Source of the DNA: a virus
DNA: 23,431 nucleotides
Direction: 5' to 3' (one strand)
IMG/VR virus record: IMGVR_UViG_3300021425_002606
Location: 1-23,431 of that record
The translations under genes and the position numbers were made by a program. Below the pieces are notes generated by a model, which saw nothing but the letters and a program-made list of their open reading frames with translations, was not told where the DNA came from and did no database searches. This document shows, one piece after another, positions 14,970 to 22,184 of this stretch. Numbering within the stretch: the first letter of the stretch is position 1; every line of letters begins with the position of its first letter.

Positions 14970-15902
14970 TTATACCTGAGTAGCGATCTCAACACCGCGA
15001 GCATCTTCTAAGATGGCCATACCTAAGTAAGCATGCCCTACAACCTTAGTAAGAGCCTTAGCAGCATCACGATCCATCTCTACCATAACTTCACCCATTT
15101 CCATAGCCTCAACGGCACCAGGAAGAGCATTAGGCATACCAGTAGCATAACCGATAGCACCAGGGCAGAACATAGCACCAGCATAGTTAGAACCGTTATC
15201 AGTTACATAAGAACTAGTATAGATCTCAACACCCATAAAAGTACCTTTATAGTGAGAGCCCTTAGCAGAGATAGCCTCGTAAGAAGCAGGAGTAAAGGTT
15301 AAGATACCGCTTTCATTACGGATTGAATCTTGCAATTCTGCATACTGGGCAGGATGCAATACACAAACATAAGGACCAGGAGCACCTTTATTAGAGTCTG
15401 CAGCTTCCAAGGCTTGGATAGCATCTACCCATACATCTACAGTAAGAGCAGAAGCAGATCCTACCTGAGCAGTAAAACCACCGAACAAAGCAGCAGTTAA
15501 CTTAGCGAAAAGAGCATCATAAGATTTAGCGATATGCTCAGCGATACGGAAAGGATCGATATCAGCACCCATACCAGTCATAGAAGCAAGATCGGTAATA
15601 GAATAAGCCAAAGATTGTCGTTTACAGACTACATCTACATGAGAATCTACGAGAGCCTTGTTTAAGACTGCATCGGCTTCGGTTCCTGCGTTGAATTCAG
15701 AGAAGCCCGATTCTCCATCCAAGAAAGCTTGTCGTACTCGGATAGTATCTGAGCCCATTCCGTTAATACTTCCTACGAAGTCTACGAAAGGAGTGTTTCG
15801 AAGGTTTACAGAATCCTTCAAGAGTAAGCGGATTTCTGCAGATATCATCTGGCTTAACCGAAGGTCTCCGATAAGCCCGTTATTAGTAATTTCATTTGCC
15901 AT
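14970..15902 (-). CDS. Major capsid protein (HK97-fold type)
   Basis: The 310-residue protein is the likely shell subunit. It follows scaffold and precedes neck genes, and it has the expected size. The N-terminal arm (MANEITNNGLIGDLRLSQMI) leads to VNLRNTPFVDFVGSINGMGS. The middle has the helix LFAKLTAALFGGF and the strand-loop PYVCVLHPAQYAELQD typical of the P-domain and A-domain pattern. The end reads HAYLGMAILEDARGVEI. No prohead protease gene is seen in the window, so maturation may not need cleavage. Codon use changes sharply near residue 105: before it glycine is mostly GGA, after it almost only GGT, with GCT and CGT. It stands alone between two terminators, with a candidate promoter of its own. 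The ribosome-binding site is weak (GGTG). Confidence 0.9.
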   Translation of the reverse strand: MANEITNNGLIGDLRLSQMISAEIRLLLKDSVNLRNTPFVDFVGSINGMGSDTIRVRQAFLDGESGFSEFNAGTEADAVLNKALVDSHVDVVCKRQSLAYSITDLASMTGMGADIDPFRIAEHIAKSYDALFAKLTAALFGGFTAQVGSASALTVDVWVDAIQALEAADSNKGAPGPYVCVLHPAQYAELQDSIRNESGILTFTPASYEAISAKGSHYKGTFMGVEIYTSSYVTDNGSNYAGAMFCPGAIGYATGMPNALPGAVEAMEMGEVMVEMDRDAAKALTKVVGHAYLGMAILEDARGVEIATQV

Positions 15903-15979
15903 GATTACACCATAGTAAGGGGAATAAAAAGAAGTTTCTGGGCTCTTCTGCTGTTTCGGGAGCGACCCTACCCACTAGT

Positions 15980-16008
15980 ATCTTATACGAAAGCAGAGCC
16001 TATCGCAA
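15980..16008 (-). promoter_or_regulatory. Candidate promoter for the major capsid gene
   Basis: On the minus strand TTGCGA (16008-16003) and TAAGAT (15985-15980) are spaced by 17 bases. Each matches the sigma-70 consensus in four of six places. The pair lies just after the strong terminator and would give a leader of about 70 bases before the capsid ATG. The need for new transcription past the terminator supports it. Confidence 0.45.
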
Positions 16009-16012
16009 GGAT

Positions 16013-16039
16013 AAAAAAAACCTCCCCGAAGAGGGGAGG
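16013..16039 (-). terminator. Strong intrinsic terminator between fibre and capsid genes
   Basis: On the minus strand CCTCCCC (16039-16033), loop TCTTC, then GGGGAGG (16027-16021) is followed by eight T (16020-16013). The stem is all G-C or A-T pairs and the T run is uninterrupted. It lies about 50 bases after the fibre stop. A second, weaker pair GGGGAG/CTCCCC lies just before it (16051-16073) and is followed on the plus strand by TTTTT. Confidence 0.88.
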
Positions 16040-16090
16040 AAGGAGAGTGGGGGAGGTACGACCCTCTCCCCTTTTTGAGGAGATTACATC

Positions 16091-17458
16091 TTACAAAGAC
16101 ACGACAATTTCCAAACCAGTAACATCCTTAACAGACTTAACCTTAACGTTATTGGAATCTACCAATTGAACATCCAATTGGATCTTGTCACCGTTAGAGT
16201 CATAAGCAGATACATGGATAATCTTTTCACCTAATTGATGGTTCAAAGTAGCCCAAGTATTAGCAGCCAAGTTCTGAGGAGCGAAGGTAGAACGGAAATC
16301 AGATTTAGATACTAACATCTCACCAGTACTACTACTGTAAGTAAGCATATTACCAGTAGCAGGATCGGCAGCGATAGCACTACGGGCTCGAGCATTGGTA
16401 AAGTACAGATTAGTACCTTCGGTTACATCATCAGTATCACCATTAAACGAGATTACACCAGAAGCATAAGAGATAGCAGTACCACCGCTCAAGTGAGCAT
16501 CTACCAGAGAATCAGCATAGAACTTGTTAGTAGCTCCTGCCAATTGAGCGATATCATCAGTATTAGCATCCAATGAGAATTGACCACCACCATCCCAAGA
16601 TAATCCTTGGCCTGCGCTTAACTGAGTGAATACACCAGACAACGGAACAGAAAGAACCCCGTTAGCATCCTTAGAGAGCAATTGGATATCTTGACCGCTC
16701 AAAGTAGCAACAGATAAAGCACCACGAGCACGAGCATCGGTAAAGTACAGGTTAGTACCTTCAGCGATATCATCAGTATCAGCAGTTAAAGAGATAGCAC
16801 CACCGGAATAAGCAAGTCCAGCACCTTCTACAGAGATAGCACCTTGAGCACGAGCATTGGTAAAGTACAAGTTAGTAGTACCTTCGGAGATGCCATCGGT
16901 ATCAGTATCGAGAGAGAAAGTACCGTTAGCATTATCATAAGCAAGACCAGTACCAGCAGCGAAGAAGCCTCGGATCTCACCTTGATCAGCAGTGAACTCA
17001 CCAGTAGAGGCATTAAAATCGATACCAGCAGAAGCAGATAAAGAGCCTCGGATCTCTGCATCAGTAACATCAGCACCTTCGATCTCGGTGAAGTCTGTAG
17101 CATCTCCAGCAGTTCCACCATTATGGATCCAAGTTTCAGTCCGACCAGAAACAGCAGTAAGAACGATAATATCTCCTTCTTGCTTCTCATCTCCATTAGT
17201 GTAGTTAGCAGTAACCCAACCAGACAAAGAAGTAGCAGTAGTATCTACGCTTACATCTGTAATAGTCAGAGGCTTAAGCTTAAGTTGCTTCTCACCGTTT
17301 ACAGTTACGAGCTCTGCATAATTTGCGGAATCTGTAGCGATACCGACTACGGCATTTGCTTCCAAGTAGGCTTTAGTTACAGCGTGGTTACCAGCGGTAG
17401 GATCTTCGTTAAGTTGTACGACCCCTTCGAATATATTTGTAGGTGCAAGAAATTGCAT
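16091..17458 (-). CDS. Repetitive fibre protein, probably head fibre
   Basis: The 455-residue protein starts MQFLAPTNIFEGVVQL, then DPTAGNHAVTKAYLEAN, a phrase common at the start of phage fibres. The shaft has units built on GEIRGFFAAGTGLAYDNANG and the repeated TDDIAEGTNLYFTDARAR (three close copies plus one divergent copy, TDDIAQLAGATNKFYAD). The C-terminal 50 residues (LNHQLGEKIIHVSAYDS onward, then DSNNVKVKS) form a small beta domain shared with the 72-residue protein upstream. I chose the ATG at 17458 because GGAG lies 6 bases before it. The in-frame ATG at 17470 has no site. It lies between scaffold and capsid genes and uses highly biased codons, which suggests many copies and hence a place on the capsid. 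Tail attachment is the alternative. Confidence 0.85.
   Translation of the reverse strand: MQFLAPTNIFEGVVQLNEDPTAGNHAVTKAYLEANAVVGIATDSANYAELVTVNGEKQLKLKPLTITDVSVDTTATSLSGWVTANYTNGDEKQEGDIIVLTAVSGRTETWIHNGGTAGDATDFTEIEGADVTDAEIRGSLSASAGIDFNASTGEFTADQGEIRGFFAAGTGLAYDNANGTFSLDTDTDGISEGTTNLYFTNARAQGAISVEGAGLAYSGGAISLTADTDDIAEGTNLYFTDARARGALSVATLSGQDIQLLSKDANGVLSVPLSGVFTQLSAGQGLSWDGGGQFSLDANTDDIAQLAGATNKFYADSLVDAHLSGGTAISYASGVISFNGDTDDVTEGTNLYFTNARARSAIAADPATGNMLTYSSSTGEMLVSKSDFRSTFAPQNLAANTWATLNHQLGEKIIHVSAYDSNGDKIQLDVQLVDSNNVKVKSVKDVTGLEIVVSL
16380..16915 (-). repeat. Internal repeats of the fibre shaft
   Basis: Three stretches coding for T-D-x-x-x-E-G-T-N-L-Y-F-T-x-A-R-A recur at about 16385-16440, 16730-16785 and 16853-16915. 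They share long runs such as GGTAAAGTACA on the plus strand. The last copy has one extra codon (GTT repeated for TTNLYF). A fourth copy near 16505-16565 is divergent. These are coding repeats of a beta-structured shaft, not a mobile element. Confidence 0.85.
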
Positions 17459-17507
17459 TTTTAACTCCATGTAAAGATTAAGAGGGTACCATCCCTCGCT
17501 CTCTATA

Positions 17508-17726
17508 CTATCTCAAGATTATCTCTCCGGAGAGTGAAATTTGGAAAGATATTAGAACACTATTGGAATCCGTATGGGATACTTCACCTTCTGCGATAGT
17601 CCCATCTGAGAGGATTATCTGCACCATTGGTTTGTATCCGAGATTATGATTAATGAGTACTTGAGTACTATTGGAAAAGGAGTGGATCTGCGGTCTAGTA
17701 GAACCCGGAGCAAAGTATAAGGCCAT
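17508..17726 (-). CDS. Small beta protein, stand-alone copy of the fibre C-terminal domain
   Basis: The 72-residue product reads LINHNLGYKPMVQIILSDG, then EVSHTDSNSVLISF and a closing strand. The N-H-x-L-G start, the S-D-G or S-N-G turn and the D-S-N-x-V centre match the last 50 residues of the neighbouring fibre (NHQLG, DSNGD, DSNNV). This small domain is common in phage fibres and adhesins. Here it stands alone, with a 20-residue lead. It is coupled by TAATG to the gene before and lies 49 bases from the fibre. A decoration protein or fibre cap or adaptor is likely (inference). Confidence 0.75.
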   Translation of the reverse strand: MALYFAPGSTRPQIHSFSNSTQVLINHNLGYKPMVQIILSDGTIAEGEVSHTDSNSVLISFQISLSGEIILR

Positions 17727-18034
17727 TATTCCTCCTCGAAGATGAGAACCACATCAGCAGAGGAAGAGCTCTTGGTAGCGATATAGATATTAGGGCTTCG
17801 GTTTCTACCCTTAGCGAGATGAACCTGCATATAGGAACCCGCTGCCAAGGGGACTTTATCATTACCGAGGATTACTCCATCTGTACCAGTATCGCTCCAG
17901 TGTATTTCGTGCTGCTCGCATCCGATCGTTACTTTCCGAGCAGTTTTCGGAAGTTGGATCTCGGTAGCAGTCTGGTTCGCAGTGAAAACTTTCACTTTCG
18001 GGTATGTATTGGAACTTTGTAGATCTAGTGACAT
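17726..18034 (-). CDS. Small beta-rich protein, possible head decoration protein
   Basis: The 102-residue product has no membrane segment or signal. It is predicted by eye to be mostly beta-strand, with alternating patterns in KVKVFTANQTATEIQLP, KVTIGCEQHEIHWSD and ADVVLIFEEE. I do not recognise a family. Its place right after the scaffold gene and before the fibre set matches the usual spot of capsid decoration (cement) proteins in lambda-like phages. Start: AGGAGGT lies just before the ATG at 18034. Stop: TAATG with the next gene. Confidence 0.7.
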   Translation of the reverse strand: MSLDLQSSNTYPKVKVFTANQTATEIQLPKTARKVTIGCEQHEIHWSDTGTDGVILGNDKVPLAAGSYMQVHLAKGRNRSPNIYIATKSSSSADVVLIFEEE

Positions 18035-18055
18035 TGTACCTCCTTCGATCTTGGG

Positions 18056-18691
18056 TTATAGGGTTGTTCTTCGCTGGGCTTTCCAAGCCTTCTCTATCTC
18101 TGCTCGATTGGCTCGGTAAAACTCTGGATCGCTAATACGAGAAAGGATATCTCCGCTCTGTACTGGTGCTGGTTTCGCTCCGGTATTCGTTTTCGGAGGA
18201 AGGAGAGTAGGAGCCTCTGGGGCTGGGGCCGCTTCTGTCACCATTGGAGATGCTTCTGCGCTTTCTGTACTGACTTCTGGAGCCTTCTTTGCTTGGAGAT
18301 GGGGTCTAAGTACCAGAGGAGCCTCTTCGGGTTTCTCTTTGATTCCCTTAATCCAATCTTCGAGGGTTGCTTCAGTCTTACTACGTTGATAGGCCCATTC
18401 TACAGCCTCTCGAAGTTCGGGATCGGTGAAGCCTTGCTCGGATAGCATAGATACTCTGGTATACTTGCTCTCTGCATCCTGTAGAGATTGCTCGAGAGTA
18501 GATACTTTCTCTTGGAGCTTCGAGATCTTCTCTAGTTCTCCCGATTGGTTATCCATCTGCTCCTGGAGGGCTTTCGCTTGCTCTTCGGCTTGGATTGCTC
18601 GTGCGCTTAGTTTGGAGATTCGATCCTTAAAAGCAGATTCGATATCGGCTTTCAATACGTATTCTACTCCTTCATGGGTTATTGTTTTCAT
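18056..18691 (-). CDS. Capsid scaffold protein
   Basis: The 211-residue protein should guide capsid assembly and then leave the head. A short beta start (MKTITHEGVEYVLKADIES) is followed by a coiled coil (about 23-80, ISKLSARAIQAEEQAKALQ and LQEKVSTLEQSLQDAESK). A small helical part comes next, then a Pro/Ala/Glu-rich linker (about 120-175). The C-terminal basic helix (FYRANRAEIEKAWKAQRR) is the usual capsid-binding element of scaffolds. Position between portal and capsid genes agrees. No protease domain is fused to it. The start overlaps the previous gene by 20 bases and has GAGG close before the ATG. Confidence 0.88.
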   Translation of the reverse strand: MKTITHEGVEYVLKADIESAFKDRISKLSARAIQAEEQAKALQEQMDNQSGELEKISKLQEKVSTLEQSLQDAESKYTRVSMLSEQGFTDPELREAVEWAYQRSKTEATLEDWIKGIKEKPEEAPLVLRPHLQAKKAPEVSTESAEASPMVTEAAPAPEAPTLLPPKTNTGAKPAPVQSGDILSRISDPEFYRANRAEIEKAWKAQRRTTL

Positions 18692-18992
18692 TAGTACCTC
18701 TTTGCTGTTGGTTACGTTGGTTAATGTATCTTAAAAACTCGGATTTCGCTAGATTCTCCTTATCCCAAGGCATCTCGAAAGCGATATCTAGAAAGGTTTC
18801 CAGATCTTCAAGGGGTAGCCAGTGATCGCTAGCATCCATGCTCTCGATAAGTTCTCTGCTCTTCTCATAATAGCAGCAACCCGGATGGACTAATCGAATA
18901 TACATAGCTAGAGCCCAATCATCAGAAGATAGCCACTCTACGATAGTTTTATTTATCTCCTCGATGGGCTTATTACACTGATCACAGTACAT
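18672..18992 (-). CDS. Small zinc-knuckle-like protein between portal and scaffold
   Basis: The 106-residue product begins MYCDQCNKPIEE. C3-x2-C6 and a later H36-P-G-C39-C40 could bind one zinc ion. The rest is helical and acidic, and the tail is Asn/Gln-rich (INQRNQQQRGTNENNN). I do not recognise a family. It is coupled by TAATG to the portal stop and overlaps the scaffold start, so it is made along with head-assembly proteins. A head-assembly helper or a small regulator is possible. The sequence does not decide. Confidence 0.7.
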   Translation of the reverse strand: MYCDQCNKPIEEINKTIVEWLSSDDWALAMYIRLVHPGCCYYEKSRELIESMDASDHWLPLEDLETFLDIAFEMPWDKENLAKSEFLRYINQRNQQQRGTNENNNP

Positions 18993-20449
18993 TACATAAA
19001 CTCCGCTCTCTCTCTGCGGATACGAAGGAGATACTCTCGAGCCTCTCTATCATCCATATCATCGTACATCATCATAACGGCCTGTACTGGGGAGATTAGG
19101 CCTGCAGTCATCTTCTGTACAATATCCTCTCTCTGCGCTCTCATCTCATCCGGGGTTAATGGCATTGAGTGATAGGATACCCGGTATCCATCTTCTGGAA
19201 GATCTGTACCGAGGAATCGATTAGCGAGCATTGCAGTTTTAGCGAGTAACTCCTCATCTCCCATACGGAATACAGGTGCAAATTTTTTCTGGGCTTCTCT
19301 CTGTCCACTCTTCGATACTGCCAAAGCATAACCGCTTCTCGGATCTCCATTCGTTCTACTCAGTTCTGAAGGAGATAATCCTGCGGCTAATCCTACTCTC
19401 ATCTCGTACTTAGAGATCGATTCTAATAGAGCATGGGGATCGGTTGGAATCGAGAAGGAACCTACTAAGGGCTGGCCTTGAGCATCTGGATCTTGAGTGA
19501 ATACTAGAATAGAACTTGGATCGGTAGCAATCGAAGATCTCCGGGCTATCTCGTTCTGATCGATCTGTGATAATCCGGCTACTGATAATCCGGCTACATA
19601 CTTCTGGCTCCAGCAGGCATCTCTTACGAGGTGAACCCACATCGAATACAGTACCGCAGAAGTTAGAGATCCGTACACCATCTGAGAAGCGTTATAACTA
19701 TCCCAGAGGTATCCTGTTTTCTCTGCATGGTAGAGAACTACAGGGAGAAAAGGATTCCCCTCTCCATCTCGATAGGGGTAATCTTCTCCTCTGTGGGTAG
19801 GATGTCCCATATAGTATTCCGATACATCTTCTCCGAGTGTACCATCCTTATTAATCTTGAACATACCGAAGATCGGATTATTCACATCTCGAATATCGAG
19901 TACATCTGCTACCCAGCAGGCTTTTCCTTGATACTCTCGCAATCGAGCCTCTTGGTAGTATACTGGGATATCTGGATTATCTGGATCGGCTTCGCAGTAT
20001 AGGAGATCTGGAGTAACTATGCGATATTGGATACCAGGAGCGATAGTAGGAGCCCCTTCTACATGAGGATTAACATCGATTCGAATAGCACTCTCTCGGA
20101 GCCCGATTACCATCTGCTGCGCTCTCTGCATCAGTTGCCAGAGGCCTGCCTTCGTTACCAATCCTTCTCGAGAAGTCAGATCGGAGATATCTCCGTTAAG
20201 ATTAGTAACCGCTGGTACTTCGTGGTAAAGAACAGATAATTGTCTAGTGATCTGCTCGAATGGATTGCTCGATAGATCTGCTGGACCCCAGGCCTCTCTC
20301 CGATCTGCTGGAAGGTGTCTAGCGAGTTCATCCTCTAGATCTTGCTCCCAGGCTCCGATAATCATGCGCTTTCTGAGAGCAGTATGGTTCCATCTCTCTT
20401 GCTCATCTGTGGAAGGGGCTAGGGGCTTGAGTGGAGTATTACTATACAT
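18992..20449 (-). CDS. Portal protein
   Basis: The 485-residue protein would form the dodecameric ring through which DNA enters. It follows large terminase by one base (TGA-T-ATG), the standard order. Typical portal features: PFEQITRQLSVLYHEVPAV near the start, the wing-like beta region with YRIVTPDLLYCEADP, a helix ALLESISKYEMRVGLAAGLS, then RSGYALAVSKSGQREAQKKF (the S-G-x-A-L phrase common in portals). The C-terminal part contains MTAGLISPVQAVMMMYDD. Length is normal for the family. The ring role is from family knowledge and position. Confidence 0.88.
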   Translation of the reverse strand: MYSNTPLKPLAPSTDEQERWNHTALRKRMIIGAWEQDLEDELARHLPADRREAWGPADLSSNPFEQITRQLSVLYHEVPAVTNLNGDISDLTSREGLVTKAGLWQLMQRAQQMVIGLRESAIRIDVNPHVEGAPTIAPGIQYRIVTPDLLYCEADPDNPDIPVYYQEARLREYQGKACWVADVLDIRDVNNPIFGMFKINKDGTLGEDVSEYYMGHPTHRGEDYPYRDGEGNPFLPVVLYHAEKTGYLWDSYNASQMVYGSLTSAVLYSMWVHLVRDACWSQKYVAGLSVAGLSQIDQNEIARRSSIATDPSSILVFTQDPDAQGQPLVGSFSIPTDPHALLESISKYEMRVGLAAGLSPSELSRTNGDPRSGYALAVSKSGQREAQKKFAPVFRMGDEELLAKTAMLANRFLGTDLPEDGYRVSYHSMPLTPDEMRAQREDIVQKMTAGLISPVQAVMMMYDDMDDREAREYLLRIRRERAEFM

Positions 20450-20450
20450 A

Positions 20451-21866
20451 TCAATAGATCCTTAGTTTACCGGGTATATTTGCTTTGGAGGATTCTAGGG
20501 TGGGAACTACGCAGTATCTAAGAGCATCGACCGAATGGCCCCATTCATCTTTAGATCTTGCGCTTTGGTTCTTCTTCATTGTCCACCGTTGAAGAGAGAG
20601 TATCAACCTCTCACACTTCGGACTAATAAAAAATTGCCTTCTGGCCATAATAGAGTGTATCATAGCACTGCCATAGTATACACTATATCGAGGCTTCTTA
20701 ATCGTTCTTATTCTGAATGGGAGATTACCTTGCGGATACTGGAGAACCTTCTCGAAGGCTCTCATAAGTAGCGAGTTACTCATCTTTCCACCTCCGGAGC
20801 CTCCATAGTGGATATTATCCCCAGTCCATCTACAAGATGCAGGCTCGATATGGTTTCTCGATAGCATCTCTAAGATCGCTCGAGCATGGGCTTCCGGAGG
20901 TGCAGCCCCAGAGATATATTCATCGAGTACATAGACCCAAGGAGAACTCGGATCGCTCATTTCTACCGCTGCCAGTATCGCTACTTGCGCGTTCGGTTGG
21001 CTTCCGTGGTCTACTCCGATGCAGAAGGAATAGTTACCTACTGGTGCAGGCTCCTTCGATATCATATCTTCAGAGAATTGATCGAATACTCTACCCTCTG
21101 GAACTCCCACTACCCAATCTCCATTCAATCGAGCAGCCCTATCGATGGGAAGATAAGTTTGAGATATGGAATCGATCTGCGATTGCGATATAATTGGCTT
21201 GCAATACTTCGGGGTGGTTTTCTCTACAGTAAGGGGAGCCCTATGGCAAGTTACTCTCCCATCATCTACGAGTTGCTTAAGATAGGATACATCTTGACCG
21301 ACTGGGGTCATAGTAATACCGATAGTCCCAGTAGTTCCTCCTGCTCCACCTCGGAGAACACGTGCAGCAAGTTCTCCCCATACCTCTTGAGATACTGGCT
21401 CATCGATAGCAACATAGCCAACAGTAGCAGAGGCTAATCCGAGCCCTTGGTTCGCTGTCTTGATATGTATCATGCTTCCATTATTGAATCTTACTACAGG
21501 ATGGATACCTCGAAAGCCTCTACCGGGTACGAACTCGCAAGAGGGATGGAGAGCATCCTTCGGGCACATCGCATAGAGTTTCTCTTGGATCGTTATGCTC
21601 TGCTGGTGACTATGGGTAATAAGGAAAGCCTGAATAGGTGGAGGATCGGTATCGAGATAGGGATGGTTACCGAGGCATCGATAGAGGAGTTCTGCGGTCT
21701 GTGCATAAGTTTTCCCTACTTGGTTTCCTCCGAGTAGTAACTTAATCTTACTGGGATCTTTTAACCAAGCCTCTTGGGGAGGAGTAGGGCAGAAATAGGC
21801 TAGAGGATTCTGGGTAGCCCGATTCCGTAGCCTTATTAGGTTCTTTGTAGTATCCCGGATGCTCAT
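20451..21866 (-). CDS. terL: Terminase large subunit (packaging ATPase and nuclease)
   Basis: The 471-residue motor protein pumps DNA into the head and cuts it. ATPase: Walker A GGNQVGKT (46-53) and Walker B YVAIDEP with D155 and E156, then the coupling motif ITMTP (184-188). Nuclease (RNase H-like): D286 in IGVDHGS, D350 in WTGDN and D447 in WGHSVDALRY are the three acidic residues expected to bind metal. The start overlaps the stop of the small HTH gene (TAATG), so the two are coupled. Unusually, two or more genes separate it from the small subunit. Length and motif order are normal. Confidence 0.96.
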   Translation of the reverse strand: MSIRDTTKNLIRLRNRATQNPLAYFCPTPPQEAWLKDPSKIKLLLGGNQVGKTYAQTAELLYRCLGNHPYLDTDPPPIQAFLITHSHQQSITIQEKLYAMCPKDALHPSCEFVPGRGFRGIHPVVRFNNGSMIHIKTANQGLGLASATVGYVAIDEPVSQEVWGELAARVLRGGAGGTTGTIGITMTPVGQDVSYLKQLVDDGRVTCHRAPLTVEKTTPKYCKPIISQSQIDSISQTYLPIDRAARLNGDWVVGVPEGRVFDQFSEDMISKEPAPVGNYSFCIGVDHGSQPNAQVAILAAVEMSDPSSPWVYVLDEYISGAAPPEAHARAILEMLSRNHIEPASCRWTGDNIHYGGSGGGKMSNSLLMRAFEKVLQYPQGNLPFRIRTIKKPRYSVYYGSAMIHSIMARRQFFISPKCERLILSLQRWTMKKNQSARSKDEWGHSVDALRYCVVPTLESSKANIPGKLRIY

Positions 21867-22099
21867 TAGAACTTAATCCCCATCGATTGCGCTCCCTCTC
21901 GGATGGTTTTCTCTATCGGTTCCTTCCTCAGTAGGGAGATCTCCTTGCATACCAGAAAGAAATACTCTGTTTTGGGGTTCGATAATCCTGCCCTCCACTT
22001 GCACAAGAGAGAAGGATGCGATCCTATCCTGCCAGCTAGCCAAGATAGGCTCTTCTCGTGCTGGTGTAGTTCTATCTGTACCCATAATCCGAAATTCAT
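21866..22099 (-). CDS. Small XRE-like HTH protein coupled to large terminase
   Basis: The 77-residue product reads MNFGLWVQIELHQ, then SLSWLAGRIGSHPSLLCKW (HTH), then GLSNPKTEYFFLVCKEIS and a final helix. It matches the protein at the left edge of the window (FNLWVQ) and the one at 489-169 (FGMWIF, LADKIGIS), so it is a paralogue inside the packaging operon. The start at 22099 is set by this homology. In-frame ATG 22111 and GTG 22144 are alternatives, and the ribosome-binding site is weak. It lies fully within another open frame (22184-21873). It may regulate late genes or bind near the packaging site (inference). Confidence 0.75.
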   Translation of the reverse strand: MNFGLWVQIELHQHEKSLSWLAGRIGSHPSLLCKWRAGLSNPKTEYFFLVCKEISLLRKEPIEKTIREGAQSMGIKF

Positions 22100-22184
22100 C
22101 CCAAGCCCCATCGCAATCGCAAGGATCGCAAGTACATATATCACAATATCGATCTACTTTCTTGTATCGAGTACTTTTAAGCAT
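21873..22184 (-). CDS. Alternative overlapping frame with Cys-rich N-terminus, uncertain
   Basis: This 103-residue frame has an ATG at 22184 with GGAG 8 bases upstream, a better start signal than the HTH gene it overlaps. Its first 27 residues include YCDICTCDPCDCDG, five cysteines in eleven residues, like a small metal-binding knuckle. After about residue 33 the frame shows no family-like features and is probably a shadow of the HTH gene. Either a short Cys-rich protein really starts here and runs on, or a +1 shift joins it to the HTH frame, or the frame is chance. See findings. Confidence 0.3.
   Translation of the reverse strand: MLKSTRYKKVDRYCDICTCDPCDCDGAWDEFRIMGTDRTTPAREEPILASWQDRIASFSLVQVEGRIIEPQNRVFLSGMQGDLPTEEGTDRENHPRGSAIDGD

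Noticed and set aside
16380-16915. CRISPR-like spaced repeats
   Set aside because: The repeats are in frame, imperfect at the third codon position and code for fibre shaft units. Spacing is unequal.
16828-17196. Minus-strand frame of 122 codons, Leu/Met/Val-rich, looking like a membrane protein
   Set aside because: It is a frame-shifted reading of the fibre repeats. The codon bias of the true frame yields apolar codons in this one.
20886-21437. Plus-strand open frame of 183 codons opposite large terminase
   Set aside because: Large terminase on the minus strand has all expected motifs, and the plus-strand peptide is low-quality (Arg/Ser/Tyr-rich) as in other shadow frames here.
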